Of a stretch of 11,587 nt of DNA, positions 1 through 7,010 are shown one piece after another. Source of the DNA: Bacillota bacterium (GTDB lineage: Bacteria > Bacillota > Clostridia > Peptostreptococcales > Anaerovoracaceae); assembly GCA_017537495.1 (NCBI GenBank), contig JAFYKS010000028.1, positions 1 to 11,587 of the forward strand, read 5' to 3'. The translations under genes and the position numbers were made by a program. The stretch's first letter is position 1; each line of letters begins with the position of its first letter. The notes beneath the pieces were generated by a model that ran no database searches, was not told where the DNA came from, and saw only the letters and a program-made list of their open reading frames with translations.

Positions 1-996
1 GAATCCGACCTGGTAACCTCCTCTGCAGAAATTTACAAGTATGAAATTCCTGGCGGCAAGTACTCCAACCTGAAGCCGCAGGTAGAATCCTTCGGTCTGG
101 GTCACAAGTTCGAAGATGTAAAGACTATGTATAAGACTGTAAACCAGATGCTGGGTGATATCGTTAAGGTAACTCCATCCTCCAAGGCAGTTGGTGACAT
201 GGCAATCTTCATGGTTCAGAACGATCTGACACCTGAAAACATCTATGAAAAGGCTGCAAACATGGACTTCCCTGACTCCATCGTTTCCTACTTCGAAGGT
301 ATGATGGGTCAGCCTCACGGCGGATTCCCTGAAAAGCTGCAGAAGCTGGTTCTGAAGGATAAGAAGCCAATCACCTGCAGACCTGGTGAACTGCTGCCGC
401 CTGAAGATTTTGATGCAATCCGTAAGCACCTGCAGGAAAATCTGCAGCTGGAAGGCACCGACAGAGAAGTTATTTCCTACGCAATCTATCCAAAGGTATT
501 CGAAGATTACGTGAAGTCCCTGCGTAAGGACGGCAACTTCCGTTACATGGGTTCTGACATCTTCTTCCACTCCCTGCATGAAGGTGAAACCTGCGAAGTT
601 AAGCTGGGTGAAGGTGAAGTTCTCATCGTGAAGCTCCACGAAGTACGTCCTCTGAATGCAGAAGGCTACAGAGAAGCAATCTTTGAAGTGAACGGCAACC
701 GCCGCATCATCAAGATTAAGGATAACGATATCACTGTAAACAGCCACAACTCCGTGCTGTATGCAGATGAAAACAACCCTCTGGAAGTTGGCTCCAACAT
801 TCCGGGCAACATCATCAAGGTTCTGGTAAAGGAAGGCGACGTTGTGGAAGCAAATCAGCCAATTGCTACCATCGAAGCTATGAAGATGGAAACCAACATT
901 CTGTCCGCAGCTGCCGGCATCGTAGAAAAAATCTACATTTCCGAAGGCCAGCAGGTTAAGGCAGGCGAAATGGTTGCCAAGCTGAAGGAAAAATAA
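1..996 (+). CDS. pyc: Pyruvate carboxylase, C-terminal part (5' end outside window)
   Basis: The reading frame is open from base 1, so only the last 331 residues of a protein that usually has about 1,140 are visible. Pyruvate carboxylase makes oxaloacetate from pyruvate and bicarbonate using ATP and biotin, refilling the TCA and aspartate-family pathways in the cytosol. The fragment opens in the end of the carboxyltransferase domain (YEIPGGKYSNL, GDIVKVTPSSKAVGDMA), passes through the allosteric/linker part (GQPHGGFPEKLQ, RPGELLPP) and ends in a biotinyl domain. The biotin-accepting lysine is codon 883-885 within EAMKMET, 37 residues from the C-terminus. Oxaloacetate decarboxylase alpha subunits share the carboxyltransferase and biotinyl parts, but the GELLPP linker and PSSK wording fit pyruvate carboxylase better. 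Lysine is almost always AAG and serine often TCC, a bias expected of a highly expressed gene. A terminator follows directly. Confidence 0.95.
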   Translation, partial: ESDLVTSSAEIYKYEIPGGKYSNLKPQVESFGLGHKFEDVKTMYKTVNQMLGDIVKVTPSSKAVGDMAIFMVQNDLTPENIYEKAANMDFPDSIVSYFEGMMGQPHGGFPEKLQKLVLKDKKPITCRPGELLPPEDFDAIRKHLQENLQLEGTDREVISYAIYPKVFEDYVKSLRKDGNFRYMGSDIFFHSLHEGETCEVKLGEGEVLIVKLHEVRPLNAEGYREAIFEVNGNRRIIKIKDNDITVNSHNSVLYADENNPLEVGSNIPGNIIKVLVKEGDVVEANQPIATIEAMKMETNILSAAAGIVEKIYISEGQQVKAGEMVAKLKEK

Positions 997-1010
997 ACAT
1001 TAAAGAAACT

Positions 1011-1044
1011 AACCCGGGCGTCCTTGGCGTCCGGGTTTTCTGTT
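1011..1044 (+). terminator. Rho-independent terminator after pyc
   Basis: AACCCGGGCG (1011-1020) pairs with CGTCCGGGTT (1028-1037) in a 10-bp stem with one G-T wobble and a 7-base loop, followed by TTTTC. It lies 14 bases after the pyc stop codon. Confidence 0.85.
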
Positions 1045-1071
1045 GCCTTGAATACTTTAATGTGGTAAAAT
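1043..1071 (+). promoter_or_regulatory. Candidate promoter of the MFS/small membrane protein operon
   Basis: TTGCCT (1043-1048) and TAAAAT (1066-1071) are separated by 17 bases, a good sigma-A layout. The -35 box touches the tail of the pyc terminator. The predicted start point lies about 20 bases before the first gene's start codon. It is a pattern match only. Confidence 0.55.
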
Positions 1072-1098
1072 GATGAAAATGATATGAGGTGGAGTGCT

Positions 1099-2184
1099 AT
1101 GAAACATCGCAGATTGACGATTTGGACAACTGCACATTTTGCTGTGGATTTCGGGTGTTTCCTGGTGCTTTTCGGCAGTCTGAAACCGGCGTACGCTGGC
1201 ACAGAATCTGCAGGGCTGCAGACGATAACTCTTGGCTTCCTTTTATATAATATAGTTGCTTTCGGTCTGCAGGCTGTCATCGGACAGCTTTGTGATGAAA
1301 ACCTGAAGTGGAGGCAATGGGCTGGCAGGGGCGGAATTTTACTTGTGGCTGCAGCAATGATTCCTGCCATGGCAGCTTCCGGACTTGGAATTGCCTGGAT
1401 GGCATGGCTGGCTATGATACTTGCGGCTCTTGGAAATGCAGCTTTTCACGTAGGCGCAGGCCGGGATGTGCTGGTTCACAGCGAAGGCAGAATGACTGAT
1501 AATGGTATCTTCGTGTCCTCCGGGGCTCTGGGTGTTGGACTTGGAACCATGATGGGGGCAACCGGATCCCTTTGGGTTATGTTCGCAGAAGCATGTTTGC
1601 TCTGTTTCCTGTCGATTGCCTGTGGAAAATGTATGACAGAAGACAGTTTGGTCAGCAGTCATACAGATATTTGTCCACGTTTTCATATCGTAAAAGAACG
1701 ATCTTTTCTGCTGGCAGTGGGTATGCTGTTTTTCGTGGTTGTTCTGCGAGCCTTTGCCGGGGCAAATATCCCGCTTGCCTGGAAACGGACTGGCTTGCTG
1801 GTACTGCTCCCATCTGCAGCAAGCTGTTTGGGAAAAGCAGCAGGTGGCATAGCTGGTGACCGGTTTGGTGCAGGACACACTGGCGTGCTGAGTTTGATTG
1901 TAAGCCTGCCGCTGATTCTGTATGGTGGAGGAAATCCGGTGCTTTCACTTATGGGGATTCTGCTCTTTAATATGACCATGCCAGTGACGCTTTGTGCGCT
2001 GGCTGACCTGATGCCGAAGAATCCGGGCTTTGCTTTCGGATTGACAACCCTGGCATTACTGGCAGGTACGGCAGTAACATTTTTCTGGGCAGTACCGGCT
2101 CATCTTACAAAACTTATGCTGGCAGTGCTGATTCTTTTGTCAGCATTTTGCATTTGGCTGACGGTGAAAAAGAAGGAGGCTTAA
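1099..2184 (+). CDS. MFS-type permease, fosmidomycin-resistance-like, substrate unknown
   Basis: This is a 361-residue, strongly hydrophobic protein with roughly ten to twelve predicted membrane segments, somewhat short for the major facilitator superfamily. It begins MKHRRLTIWTTAHFAVDFGC. The half-way motif GNAAFHVGAGRDVL with the later FVSSGALGVGLGT resembles the GNAxFHxGxG region of fosmidomycin-resistance-type MFS proteins, which is the basis of the call. A further GGIAGDRFGAGH (about residues 250-262) looks like the second-half MFS loop motif. I chose ATG 1099 because AGGTGGAG (1087-1094) sits just before it; an in-frame ATG at 1084 would overlap that ribosome binding site. It is the first gene of a five-gene set; the next gene starts one base after its stop. 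Substrate and direction cannot be read from the sequence. Confidence 0.75.
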   Translation: MKHRRLTIWTTAHFAVDFGCFLVLFGSLKPAYAGTESAGLQTITLGFLLYNIVAFGLQAVIGQLCDENLKWRQWAGRGGILLVAAAMIPAMAASGLGIAWMAWLAMILAALGNAAFHVGAGRDVLVHSEGRMTDNGIFVSSGALGVGLGTMMGATGSLWVMFAEACLLCFLSIACGKCMTEDSLVSSHTDICPRFHIVKERSFLLAVGMLFFVVVLRAFAGANIPLAWKRTGLLVLLPSAASCLGKAAGGIAGDRFGAGHTGVLSLIVSLPLILYGGGNPVLSLMGILLFNMTMPVTLCALADLMPKNPGFAFGLTTLALLAGTAVTFFWAVPAHLTKLMLAVLILLSAFCIWLTVKKKEA

Positions 2185-2185
2185 G

Positions 2186-2398
2186 ATGAAAGATTTGAGA
2201 AAATGGATGGCTAATACGGGTTTCGATGCGGCCATGCCGTTGGGATTCATTATATTCTTCGAAGGCGGGCCGCTGCTGTTATTGTTTCTTATTATTTTCC
2301 TGATGTGGCGTGCAGTAAAGAAAACAGAAAAAATCAAAAATGAAAAGGAGGCTGCAAATGAAACTGAAAGTGAAAAAACTGATAAAGAAGCTGAATAA
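2186..2398 (+). CDS. Small single-span membrane protein with acidic tail
   Basis: This 70-residue protein matches no family I recognise. It has a short charged N-terminus, an NTGFDAA motif at residues 10-16, one hydrophobic span at about 19-43 ending in WRAVKK, and a highly charged glutamate/lysine-rich tail that finishes acidic (TESEKTDKEAE). The positive residues after the span suggest that the tail is cytoplasmic. A perfect AAGGAGG (2173-2179), six bases from the ATG, lies inside the end of the upstream permease gene, so the two are probably co-translated. Its last 41 bases overlap the start of the next small gene in another frame. The next protein shares its NxxFDxA motif, so the two look like diverged tandem copies. 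Confidence 0.7.
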   Translation: MKDLRKWMANTGFDAAMPLGFIIFFEGGPLLLLFLIIFLMWRAVKKTEKIKNEKEAANETESEKTDKEAE

Positions 2399-2552
2399 TT
2401 CCATGTTCGATGTGGCAGCAGCGCCCCTGCTTATCGTCATCTTCGGTATACCAATTCTGCTGGCACTGGCTGTGGCGGGATTAGTTTATTTTGCAGTAAA
2501 AGCTGTTATAAAAATCAGCAGGGAAAAGAAACAGGAGGAACGTGACAAGTGA
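2358..2552 (+). CDS. Second small single-span membrane protein, basic N-terminus
   Basis: A 64-residue protein with a lysine-rich head (MKLKVKKLIKKLNN), an NSMFDVA motif at residues 14-20, one long hydrophobic span at about 21-47, then the basic/acidic tail AVKAVIKISREKKQEERDK. I chose ATG 2358 because AAGGAGG (2345-2351) is six bases upstream; an earlier in-frame ATG at 2340 has no comparable site. This start places the gene 41 bases inside its upstream neighbour. Its stop codon overlaps the GTG start of the next gene (GTGA, 2549-2552), typical of translational coupling. The function is unknown. Its motif placement matches the preceding protein, suggesting a paralogous pair, perhaps partners of the permease or of the 118-residue membrane protein. 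Confidence 0.7.
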   Translation: MKLKVKKLIKKLNNSMFDVAAAPLLIVIFGIPILLALAVAGLVYFAVKAVIKISREKKQEERDK

Positions 2553-2905
2553 TTTACCTGCTGTTTGCATGGAACCTTGTCCTGACCGCGGCAGTGGAAG
2601 GAGCAGGTATGGGACTGCTGTTCCGCAGGCGGGACTATATGTATTACAGCATGCTGGCCAATGTCATCACCAATCCGGCAGTGAACCTTATTCTGTTTTT
2701 CTGCGTGGGCAATCTGGGATGGTCCTACTGGCCGGTGCTTGGCGTGCTTGAAATGGCAGCACTGGCTGTGGAAGCATATATATACAGCAAAATCTGTGAT
2801 TTTGGCTCCGGCTGCCGGGGGTTGCTGACTGCCACCAGGGTATCGGTACTTTTGAACCTGCTGTCATGGGGAACAGGGTATGTAATAAATAATCTGGTAT
2901 TTTAA
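2549..2905 (+). CDS. Uncharacterised polytopic membrane protein with NxxTNP motif
   Basis: This 118-residue protein has about four hydrophobic segments. It starts at GTG 2549, supported by AGGAGG (2533-2538) ten bases upstream and by a four-base overlap with the previous stop. Several polar residues lie inside or at the edge of hydrophobic helices: Glu17, Asn38 and Asn42 in NVITNP, Glu68, Glu75, and Asn103 in LLNLLSWGTG. From memory, short clostridial membrane proteins of unknown function share this layout (early Glu, arginine cluster, NxxTNP, LE...E.Y), but I cannot give a family name. Buried carboxylates suggest ion or substrate transport, or a structural role in a membrane complex; that is inference. 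The gene sits between the micro-proteins and the SHOCT gene, and the next ribosome binding site overlaps its stop codon. Confidence 0.7.
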   Translation: MIYLLFAWNLVLTAAVEGAGMGLLFRRRDYMYYSMLANVITNPAVNLILFFCVGNLGWSYWPVLGVLEMAALAVEAYIYSKICDFGSGCRGLLTATRVSVLLNLLSWGTGYVINNLVF

Positions 2906-2919
2906 AGGAGGAAGAGATT

Positions 2920-3300
2920 ATGTCTGCAAAAAGAGTAAAAGTAAAACCGGGGAAAGCACAGTCAAAAATCGGATTCATAGCGGGAATTGGATTTGTAATA
3001 ATTGGTGTAGTGGTGGTAATTCCAATGGCAGGACTGTTTGGCGTTCTGTGGACAGGGCTGGCCGCTTTCATCGCCTATTCACATTATAAGAATGGGTTTA
3101 CGGATGAAGGTTTTCCTACACATGAAATCATTATTGATGAAGATGAACTGACTTCGATGAGAGAAGAAGGCGGCAGCGGGGATTTTGCAGGGGATGATAT
3201 CGAAGCAAGACTGAAAACACTGGCTTCTCTCTATGACCAGGGACTCATAACCGCTGAGGAATACGAAGCAAAGCGGAAAGAAATACTGGAAGAGATTTAA
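2920..3300 (+). CDS. SHOCT-domain membrane protein
   Basis: This 126-residue protein has a basic N-terminus (MSAKRVKVKPGKAQSK), two hydrophobic segments at about residues 17-53, an acidic middle part, and a C-terminal SHOCT-type helix pair at about 92-126 (IEARLKTLASLYDQGLITAEEYEAKRKEIL). The signature is the run L..L...GLIT.EEYE.K..EIL. SHOCT is a short C-terminal domain found on many unrelated bacterial proteins, thought to mediate oligomerisation or binding, so it does not reveal a reaction. AAAGGAGG (2904-2911) overlaps the previous stop and lies eight bases from ATG 2920. It is the last gene of the five-gene set. I see no hairpin terminator between it and the thrC promoter, so read-through into thrC is possible. 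Confidence 0.8.
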   Translation: MSAKRVKVKPGKAQSKIGFIAGIGFVIIGVVVVIPMAGLFGVLWTGLAAFIAYSHYKNGFTDEGFPTHEIIIDEDELTSMREEGGSGDFAGDDIEARLKTLASLYDQGLITAEEYEAKRKEILEEI

Positions 3301-3308
3301 ATGAAAGG

Positions 3309-3347
3309 TTGCCGCATATTGTATTTTTCGAGATAATATGCTATTCT
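3309..3347 (+). promoter_or_regulatory. Candidate thrC promoter (two overlapping solutions)
   Basis: TTGCCG (3309-3314) and GATAAT (3332-3337) are 17 bases apart. A second solution, TTGTAT (3319-3324) and TATTCT (3342-3347), also has 17 bases and an extended TGC before the -10 box. The rest of the 112-base gap before thrC holds a weak five-bp hairpin (GACGG 3373-3377 with CCGTC 3385-3389). I see no T-box or threonine-rich leader peptide. Confidence 0.6.
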
Positions 3348-3412
3348 AAAAGGCAAGCAAATTGTAAATTTTGACGGGAAACGACCGTCTGTCCATAAAG
3401 GAGAAGAAAATC

Positions 3413-4888
3413 ATGAAATACGAAAGCACAAGAGGAAGCTTAGGCTATAAGAATGCTCCGCAGGCTATCATCCGCGGTATTGCAGAAGACAAGGGTCTGT
3501 ATGTACCACAGCAGATTCCACATCTGACGGATTCTCTGGAAGAACTGGGTAAGCTCTCCTATCAGGAAATTGCATATAAGGTAATCGGTGCTTTCTTTGA
3601 TGATTTCACAGATGAAGAACTGAAGTCCTGCATCGACGGCGCTTACGATGAAAAGTTCGAAGCAGAAGAAATCGTTCCCATTGTGGAAGCAGGCGGCGCC
3701 CACTTCCTGGAACTGTACCACGGAAAGACTGCTGCTTTCAAGGATATGGCTCTGTCCATCCTGCCGTACCTGATGACAACCTCCCTGAAGAAGGAAGGGG
3801 TTACCGACAAAATCTGTATCCTCACAGCAACTTCCGGCGACACCGGTAAGGCTGCTCTGGAAGGTTTTGCGGGAGTGGAAGGCACTGAAATCGTGGTCTT
3901 CTATCCATACGGTGCAGTAAGCCAGGTGCAGGAACGCCAGATGACCAGCCAGGAAGGTGAAAACACTCACGTCTTCGCCATTAAGGGCAACTTTGACAAT
4001 GCCCAGACTGGCGTGAAGAAGATCTTCAGTGATGATGATTTCGCCGCAAAACTGGCAGAAAGAGGCATCCGTCTGTCCTCTGCCAACTCCATCAATATCG
4101 GACGTCTGGTACCGCAGGTTGCATATTACGTATATGGTTATGTGAAGCTGCTGGCTCGCGGCGTGGTAAAGGCCGGAGAAAAGGTGAATATTGTGGTTCC
4201 TACCGGCAACTTCGGAAACATTTTGGCAGCATATCTGGCAGCTGAAATGGGTATTCCTGTGAACAAGTTCATCTGTGCATCCAACGAAAACAAAGTCCTC
4301 ACCGACTTTATCAATACAGGAGTGTATGATATCAGAAGAGAATTCTTCGTAACTAACTCCCCATCCATGGATATTCTGATTTCCAGCAATCTGGAACGTC
4401 TCTTATATCTGCTGTCCGGCCGTGACGGCGAAGCTGTAAAGGGCTGGATGAATCAGCTGGATGCAGAGAAAATCTACGAAGTCAGCGATAAGGTAAAGGA
4501 AGGCATGAAGTGCTTTGCCGGCGGATTCTGTTCTGAAGAAGAAACCGAAAAGGCAGTTGGTGATATGTACAGACAGCACGGATATCTGATGGATACCCAC
4601 ACTGCAGTTGCATACAAGGTATATCAGGATTACGCAGCAGCAACCGGAGATGAAACTCCGACACTGATTGCATCTACTGCAAGTCCGTACAAGTTTGCGG
4701 AGAGCGTAAGCCGCGCCATCGGTCTTGCGGAGGCGGAAGACGGTTTTGCTGCAGTGCGTGCGCTGAACGAAAAGACCGGTGTTTATGTGCAGAAGGGCCT
4801 TAAGGACCTGGATCAGAAGCCGGTACTGCATACTGGTGTATGTGAAGTGGGTGGTCAGGCGCAGGCCGTACTGGATGCACTGAAATAA
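3413..4888 (+). CDS. thrC: Threonine synthase
   Basis: A 491-residue PLP enzyme that converts O-phosphohomoserine to threonine and phosphate, the last step of threonine synthesis. It begins with the family's typical N-terminal lobe (YESTRGSLGYKNAPQAIIRGIAEDKGLYVP). The PLP-binding lysine is Lys110 in HGKTAAFKDMA. SGDTGKAA (141-148) and SANSINIGRL (224-233) are family active-site segments, and PTGNFGN (264-270) is the glycine/asparagine loop that holds the cofactor phosphate. Length fits the longer type of threonine synthase found in Clostridia and E. coli. ATG 3413 is chosen because AAAGGAG (3397-3403) lies nine bases upstream; an in-frame TTG at 3371 lacks a site. Lysine codons are mostly AAG, as in pyc, suggesting high expression. 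It stands alone, without hom or thrB beside it. Confidence 0.97.
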   Translation: MKYESTRGSLGYKNAPQAIIRGIAEDKGLYVPQQIPHLTDSLEELGKLSYQEIAYKVIGAFFDDFTDEELKSCIDGAYDEKFEAEEIVPIVEAGGAHFLELYHGKTAAFKDMALSILPYLMTTSLKKEGVTDKICILTATSGDTGKAALEGFAGVEGTEIVVFYPYGAVSQVQERQMTSQEGENTHVFAIKGNFDNAQTGVKKIFSDDDFAAKLAERGIRLSSANSINIGRLVPQVAYYVYGYVKLLARGVVKAGEKVNIVVPTGNFGNILAAYLAAEMGIPVNKFICASNENKVLTDFINTGVYDIRREFFVTNSPSMDILISSNLERLLYLLSGRDGEAVKGWMNQLDAEKIYEVSDKVKEGMKCFAGGFCSEEETEKAVGDMYRQHGYLMDTHTAVAYKVYQDYAAATGDETPTLIASTASPYKFAESVSRAIGLAEAEDGFAAVRALNEKTGVYVQKGLKDLDQKPVLHTGVCEVGGQAQAVLDALK

Positions 4889-4900
4889 GGTAATTAAGCA

Positions 4901-4926
4901 GCCGGGAAGCCGTCGTGCTTCCCGGC
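4901..4926 (+). terminator. Perfect 10-bp hairpin after thrC, probable terminator
   Basis: GCCGGGAAGC (4901-4910) pairs exactly with GCTTCCCGGC (4917-4926) around a six-base loop, 12 bases after the thrC stop. The following AAAATCTTTG is a poor T-tract, so termination may be partial. The right arm can also pair with a later CGGGAAG (4959-4965) next to the following gene's start. Confidence 0.6.
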
Positions 4927-4977
4927 AAAATCTTTGTCCCGGACATTTATGTGTAACACGGGAAGTGGGTGTTTGTT

Positions 4978-5508
4978 ATGAAAAAACAGGTATTCTGGCA
5001 GCTGCCGGAAAATTATTATGTGCATCATGACCTGAGGCTGGCGGAAGACCGACACAGCCTGAAGGTTCTGCTGGTGCTGCAGCTTGTGGCCATGGTTCTG
5101 GTTATTGCTGCCGGCCTTCTGGTGTGTCCTCTGAAAAGCGCGTTTCAGATGAAAACGCCGCAGATTGTGGCAGGTTTTGGATTTATGTGCATTGGCATGA
5201 TAGTTTATATTTTGGCACATGAATGGGTGCACGGAATGGCGATTCGTTTTATTACGGGGCGTCAGGCCGACTTTGGATTTGATTTAAAAAAGGGAATGGC
5301 ATTCGCTGGCTGTGATGCATATCTGGGAAAAACCGCCTATATCATCATTGCTTTATCACCGCTGCTGTTCTGGGGCGCGTTTCTTTTTACTGCAGCCCAT
5401 GAGGCACCGGAGAGCTGGTTCTGGTATATTTACGGAATCCAGATTATGAATGTATCCGGCTCGGTGGGGGATCTTTATGTAACTTATCTGACTCTGAAAG
5501 CACCGTAA
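4978..5508 (+). CDS. DUF3267-type membrane zinc metalloprotease-like protein
   Basis: A 176-residue protein with about four membrane segments (roughly 29-50, 62-80, 119-140, 146-170). The second segment runs into HEWVH (81-85), the HExxH zinc-binding and catalytic motif. Near the end, NVSGSVGD (158-165) offers an Asn/Asp in the place where the family's third metal ligand is expected. This layout fits the DUF3267 group of putative membrane zincins, whose substrates are mostly unknown. The start is uncertain. ATG 4978 gives 176 residues; GTG 4969, in frame, gives 179 and has GGGAAG just before it. Neither has a strong ribosome binding site, and the region before it can fold with the thrC hairpin, so translation may be low or controlled. 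The gene lies between thrC and a MATE pump with no clear promoter of its own. Confidence 0.75.
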   Translation: MKKQVFWQLPENYYVHHDLRLAEDRHSLKVLLVLQLVAMVLVIAAGLLVCPLKSAFQMKTPQIVAGFGFMCIGMIVYILAHEWVHGMAIRFITGRQADFGFDLKKGMAFAGCDAYLGKTAYIIIALSPLLFWGAFLFTAAHEAPESWFWYIYGIQIMNVSGSVGDLYVTYLTLKAP

Positions 5509-5583
5509 GGGACTATTGTCAGAGATTTTGGCACATCGATGATGTTTTATTCACCGGAAAAATAATTTGAAGGAAAACAGGAA

Positions 5584-6996
5584 ATGAATGATTCTGCACT
5601 GAAGACAAAACCAGATATGAAGCAGGGAAATCCTTTAGGAACTGCACCAATCGGGCCGCTGCTCCGCAAATTTGCCATTCCGAGCATCGTGGCCATGATG
5701 GTGGGGGCTCTGTATAATATTGTAGACCAGTTCTTTATCGGTCAGTATATCGGGGAACTGGGAAATGCAGCTACTAACGTGGCATTCCCTCTGAGTACTG
5801 TTAACACAGCCATGGCGCTCTTCCTGGGGGTAGGTTCCTCTGCAGCATTTAATCTGGCCAGAGGACGGGGCGATAATGAAAAATCCCTTTACTATGTAGG
5901 TAATGCGGCAGTTCTGCTTTTTGGTGCAGGTACGCTGCTGTGTATCATAACAGAACTGTTCCTGGAGCCAATGATGATTTTCTTCGGCTCCCCGGACAAT
6001 GTTCTGCCTTATGCCATGGAATATGTTCGGATTGTTGCACTGGGATTTCCGTTTCTGGTATTTTCCAACGGCGGTGCCCACCTGGTAAGAGCAGACGGCA
6101 GCCCTCGGTATTCCATGATCTGCAACCTGTCCGGCGCAATCATCAACTGCGTTCTGGACCCGTTGTTTATCGCAGTATTTGATATGGGTATGGCCGGTGC
6201 GGCTCTGGCAACCATTATCGGGCAGATTGTGGCAGCCATTATGGCATTTTACTACTTCTGCAATTACAAAGCAGGACGTCTGGAAAGAAAGCACCTGCGT
6301 GTCCGTAAGAGCGTGGCAGGTTATGCTGCCAGCCTGGGTGTGGCCCAGCTGTGCAACCATATGGCCATGATGGTGGTGCAGATTGTCATGAACAATTCCC
6401 TGACCTATTACGGTGCTCAGTCTATGTACGGTGAATCCATTCCGCTGGCCTGTGCAGGAATTATCAGCAAAGTGGGCTTCGTCTTCTTCTCCATCTGTAT
6501 CGGTATTTCCCATGGTCTGCAGCCAATCAGCAGTTTCAATTACGGGGCAAAACAGTACGGCAGGGTGAAAGAAGTGCTGAAGCTGGCGCTGACAGCCAGC
6601 TGTATCGTCCATGTAATCACTTTCTGCATGTTCCAGATCTTCCCTCGCCAGATCATCGGATTTTTCGGAGACGGATCGGAGATGTACTTTGCTTTTGCAG
6701 TGCGGTATTTCCGCATTTACATGTTTGCCATGTTCCTTAACGGAATTCAGCCAATGTCCTCTTCTTTCTTCACATCCATTGGTAAACCGCTTAAGGGAAC
6801 ATTTATGAGCCTGACACGGCAGTTTATCTATCTGCTGCCGCTGATTCTCATCTTCCCGCGTATCTGGGGAATCGACGGCATCATGTATGCAGGACCGATT
6901 GCAGATACCATGGCAGCCATTACGGCAGTGATACTGCTTCGCAGTGAAATGAAGAGCATGGATAAGCTGATGAAAGACAGCAGTTCCGGAAACTGA
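5584..6996 (+). CDS. MATE family efflux transporter (MepA-like)
   Basis: A 470-residue, twelve-span multidrug and toxic compound extrusion protein; the family exports cationic drugs, dyes or metabolites using Na+ or H+ gradients. Recognisable parts are the N-terminal PIGPLLRKFAIPSIVAMMV, the TM1-TM2 segment LYNIVDQFFIGQYIGELGNA, the VGSSAAFNLARGRGD loop, and the second-half GISHGLQPISSFNYGAK, which repeats the first-half pattern as expected for two six-helix bundles. The length is normal (about 450-470). AAGGAAA (5570-5576) precedes ATG 5584 by seven bases. The 75-base gap upstream has no convincing promoter or terminator, so it may be read with the DUF3267 gene. It lies directly upstream of the SCIFF peptide gene, but the peptide has its own promoter-like region, so a link as peptide exporter is speculative. 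Substrate is unknown. Confidence 0.92.
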   Translation: MNDSALKTKPDMKQGNPLGTAPIGPLLRKFAIPSIVAMMVGALYNIVDQFFIGQYIGELGNAATNVAFPLSTVNTAMALFLGVGSSAAFNLARGRGDNEKSLYYVGNAAVLLFGAGTLLCIITELFLEPMMIFFGSPDNVLPYAMEYVRIVALGFPFLVFSNGGAHLVRADGSPRYSMICNLSGAIINCVLDPLFIAVFDMGMAGAALATIIGQIVAAIMAFYYFCNYKAGRLERKHLRVRKSVAGYAASLGVAQLCNHMAMMVVQIVMNNSLTYYGAQSMYGESIPLACAGIISKVGFVFFSICIGISHGLQPISSFNYGAKQYGRVKEVLKLALTASCIVHVITFCMFQIFPRQIIGFFGDGSEMYFAFAVRYFRIYMFAMFLNGIQPMSSSFFTSIGKPLKGTFMSLTRQFIYLLPLILIFPRIWGIDGIMYAGPIADTMAAITAVILLRSEMKSMDKLMKDSSSGN

Positions 6997-7010
6997 TGCC
7001 GGCAATGCGC

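Noticed and set aside
2542..2751. A 69-residue frame beginning just before the 118-residue membrane protein
   Set aside because: It overlaps the membrane protein in another frame, and its sequence has no hydrophobic or domain pattern. The GTG 2549 frame has better coupling and spacing.
3371..3412. TTG start giving threonine synthase 14 extra residues
   Set aside because: It has no ribosome binding site, the extra residues are not family-like, and the extension would contain the ribosome binding site used by ATG 3413.
3301..3412. Possible T-box or threonine attenuator upstream of thrC
   Set aside because: The gap is too short, with no T-box sequence, no leader peptide with threonine codons and only a five-bp hairpin.
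4935..4945. TGTCC-C-GGACA palindrome before the DUF3267 gene
   Set aside because: It is only five bp per arm, matches no operator I recognise and could occur by chance in GC-rich spacer sequence.
5509..5583. Promoter between the DUF3267 gene and the MATE gene
   Set aside because: TTGTCA and TTGGCA are present, but nothing resembling a -10 box lies 16-18 bases downstream of either.
5635..7005. A 456-codon open frame on the minus strand opposite the MATE gene
   Set aside because: Its translation is rich in His, Cys and Gln without membrane or domain pattern, and the plus strand encodes a complete MATE transporter.
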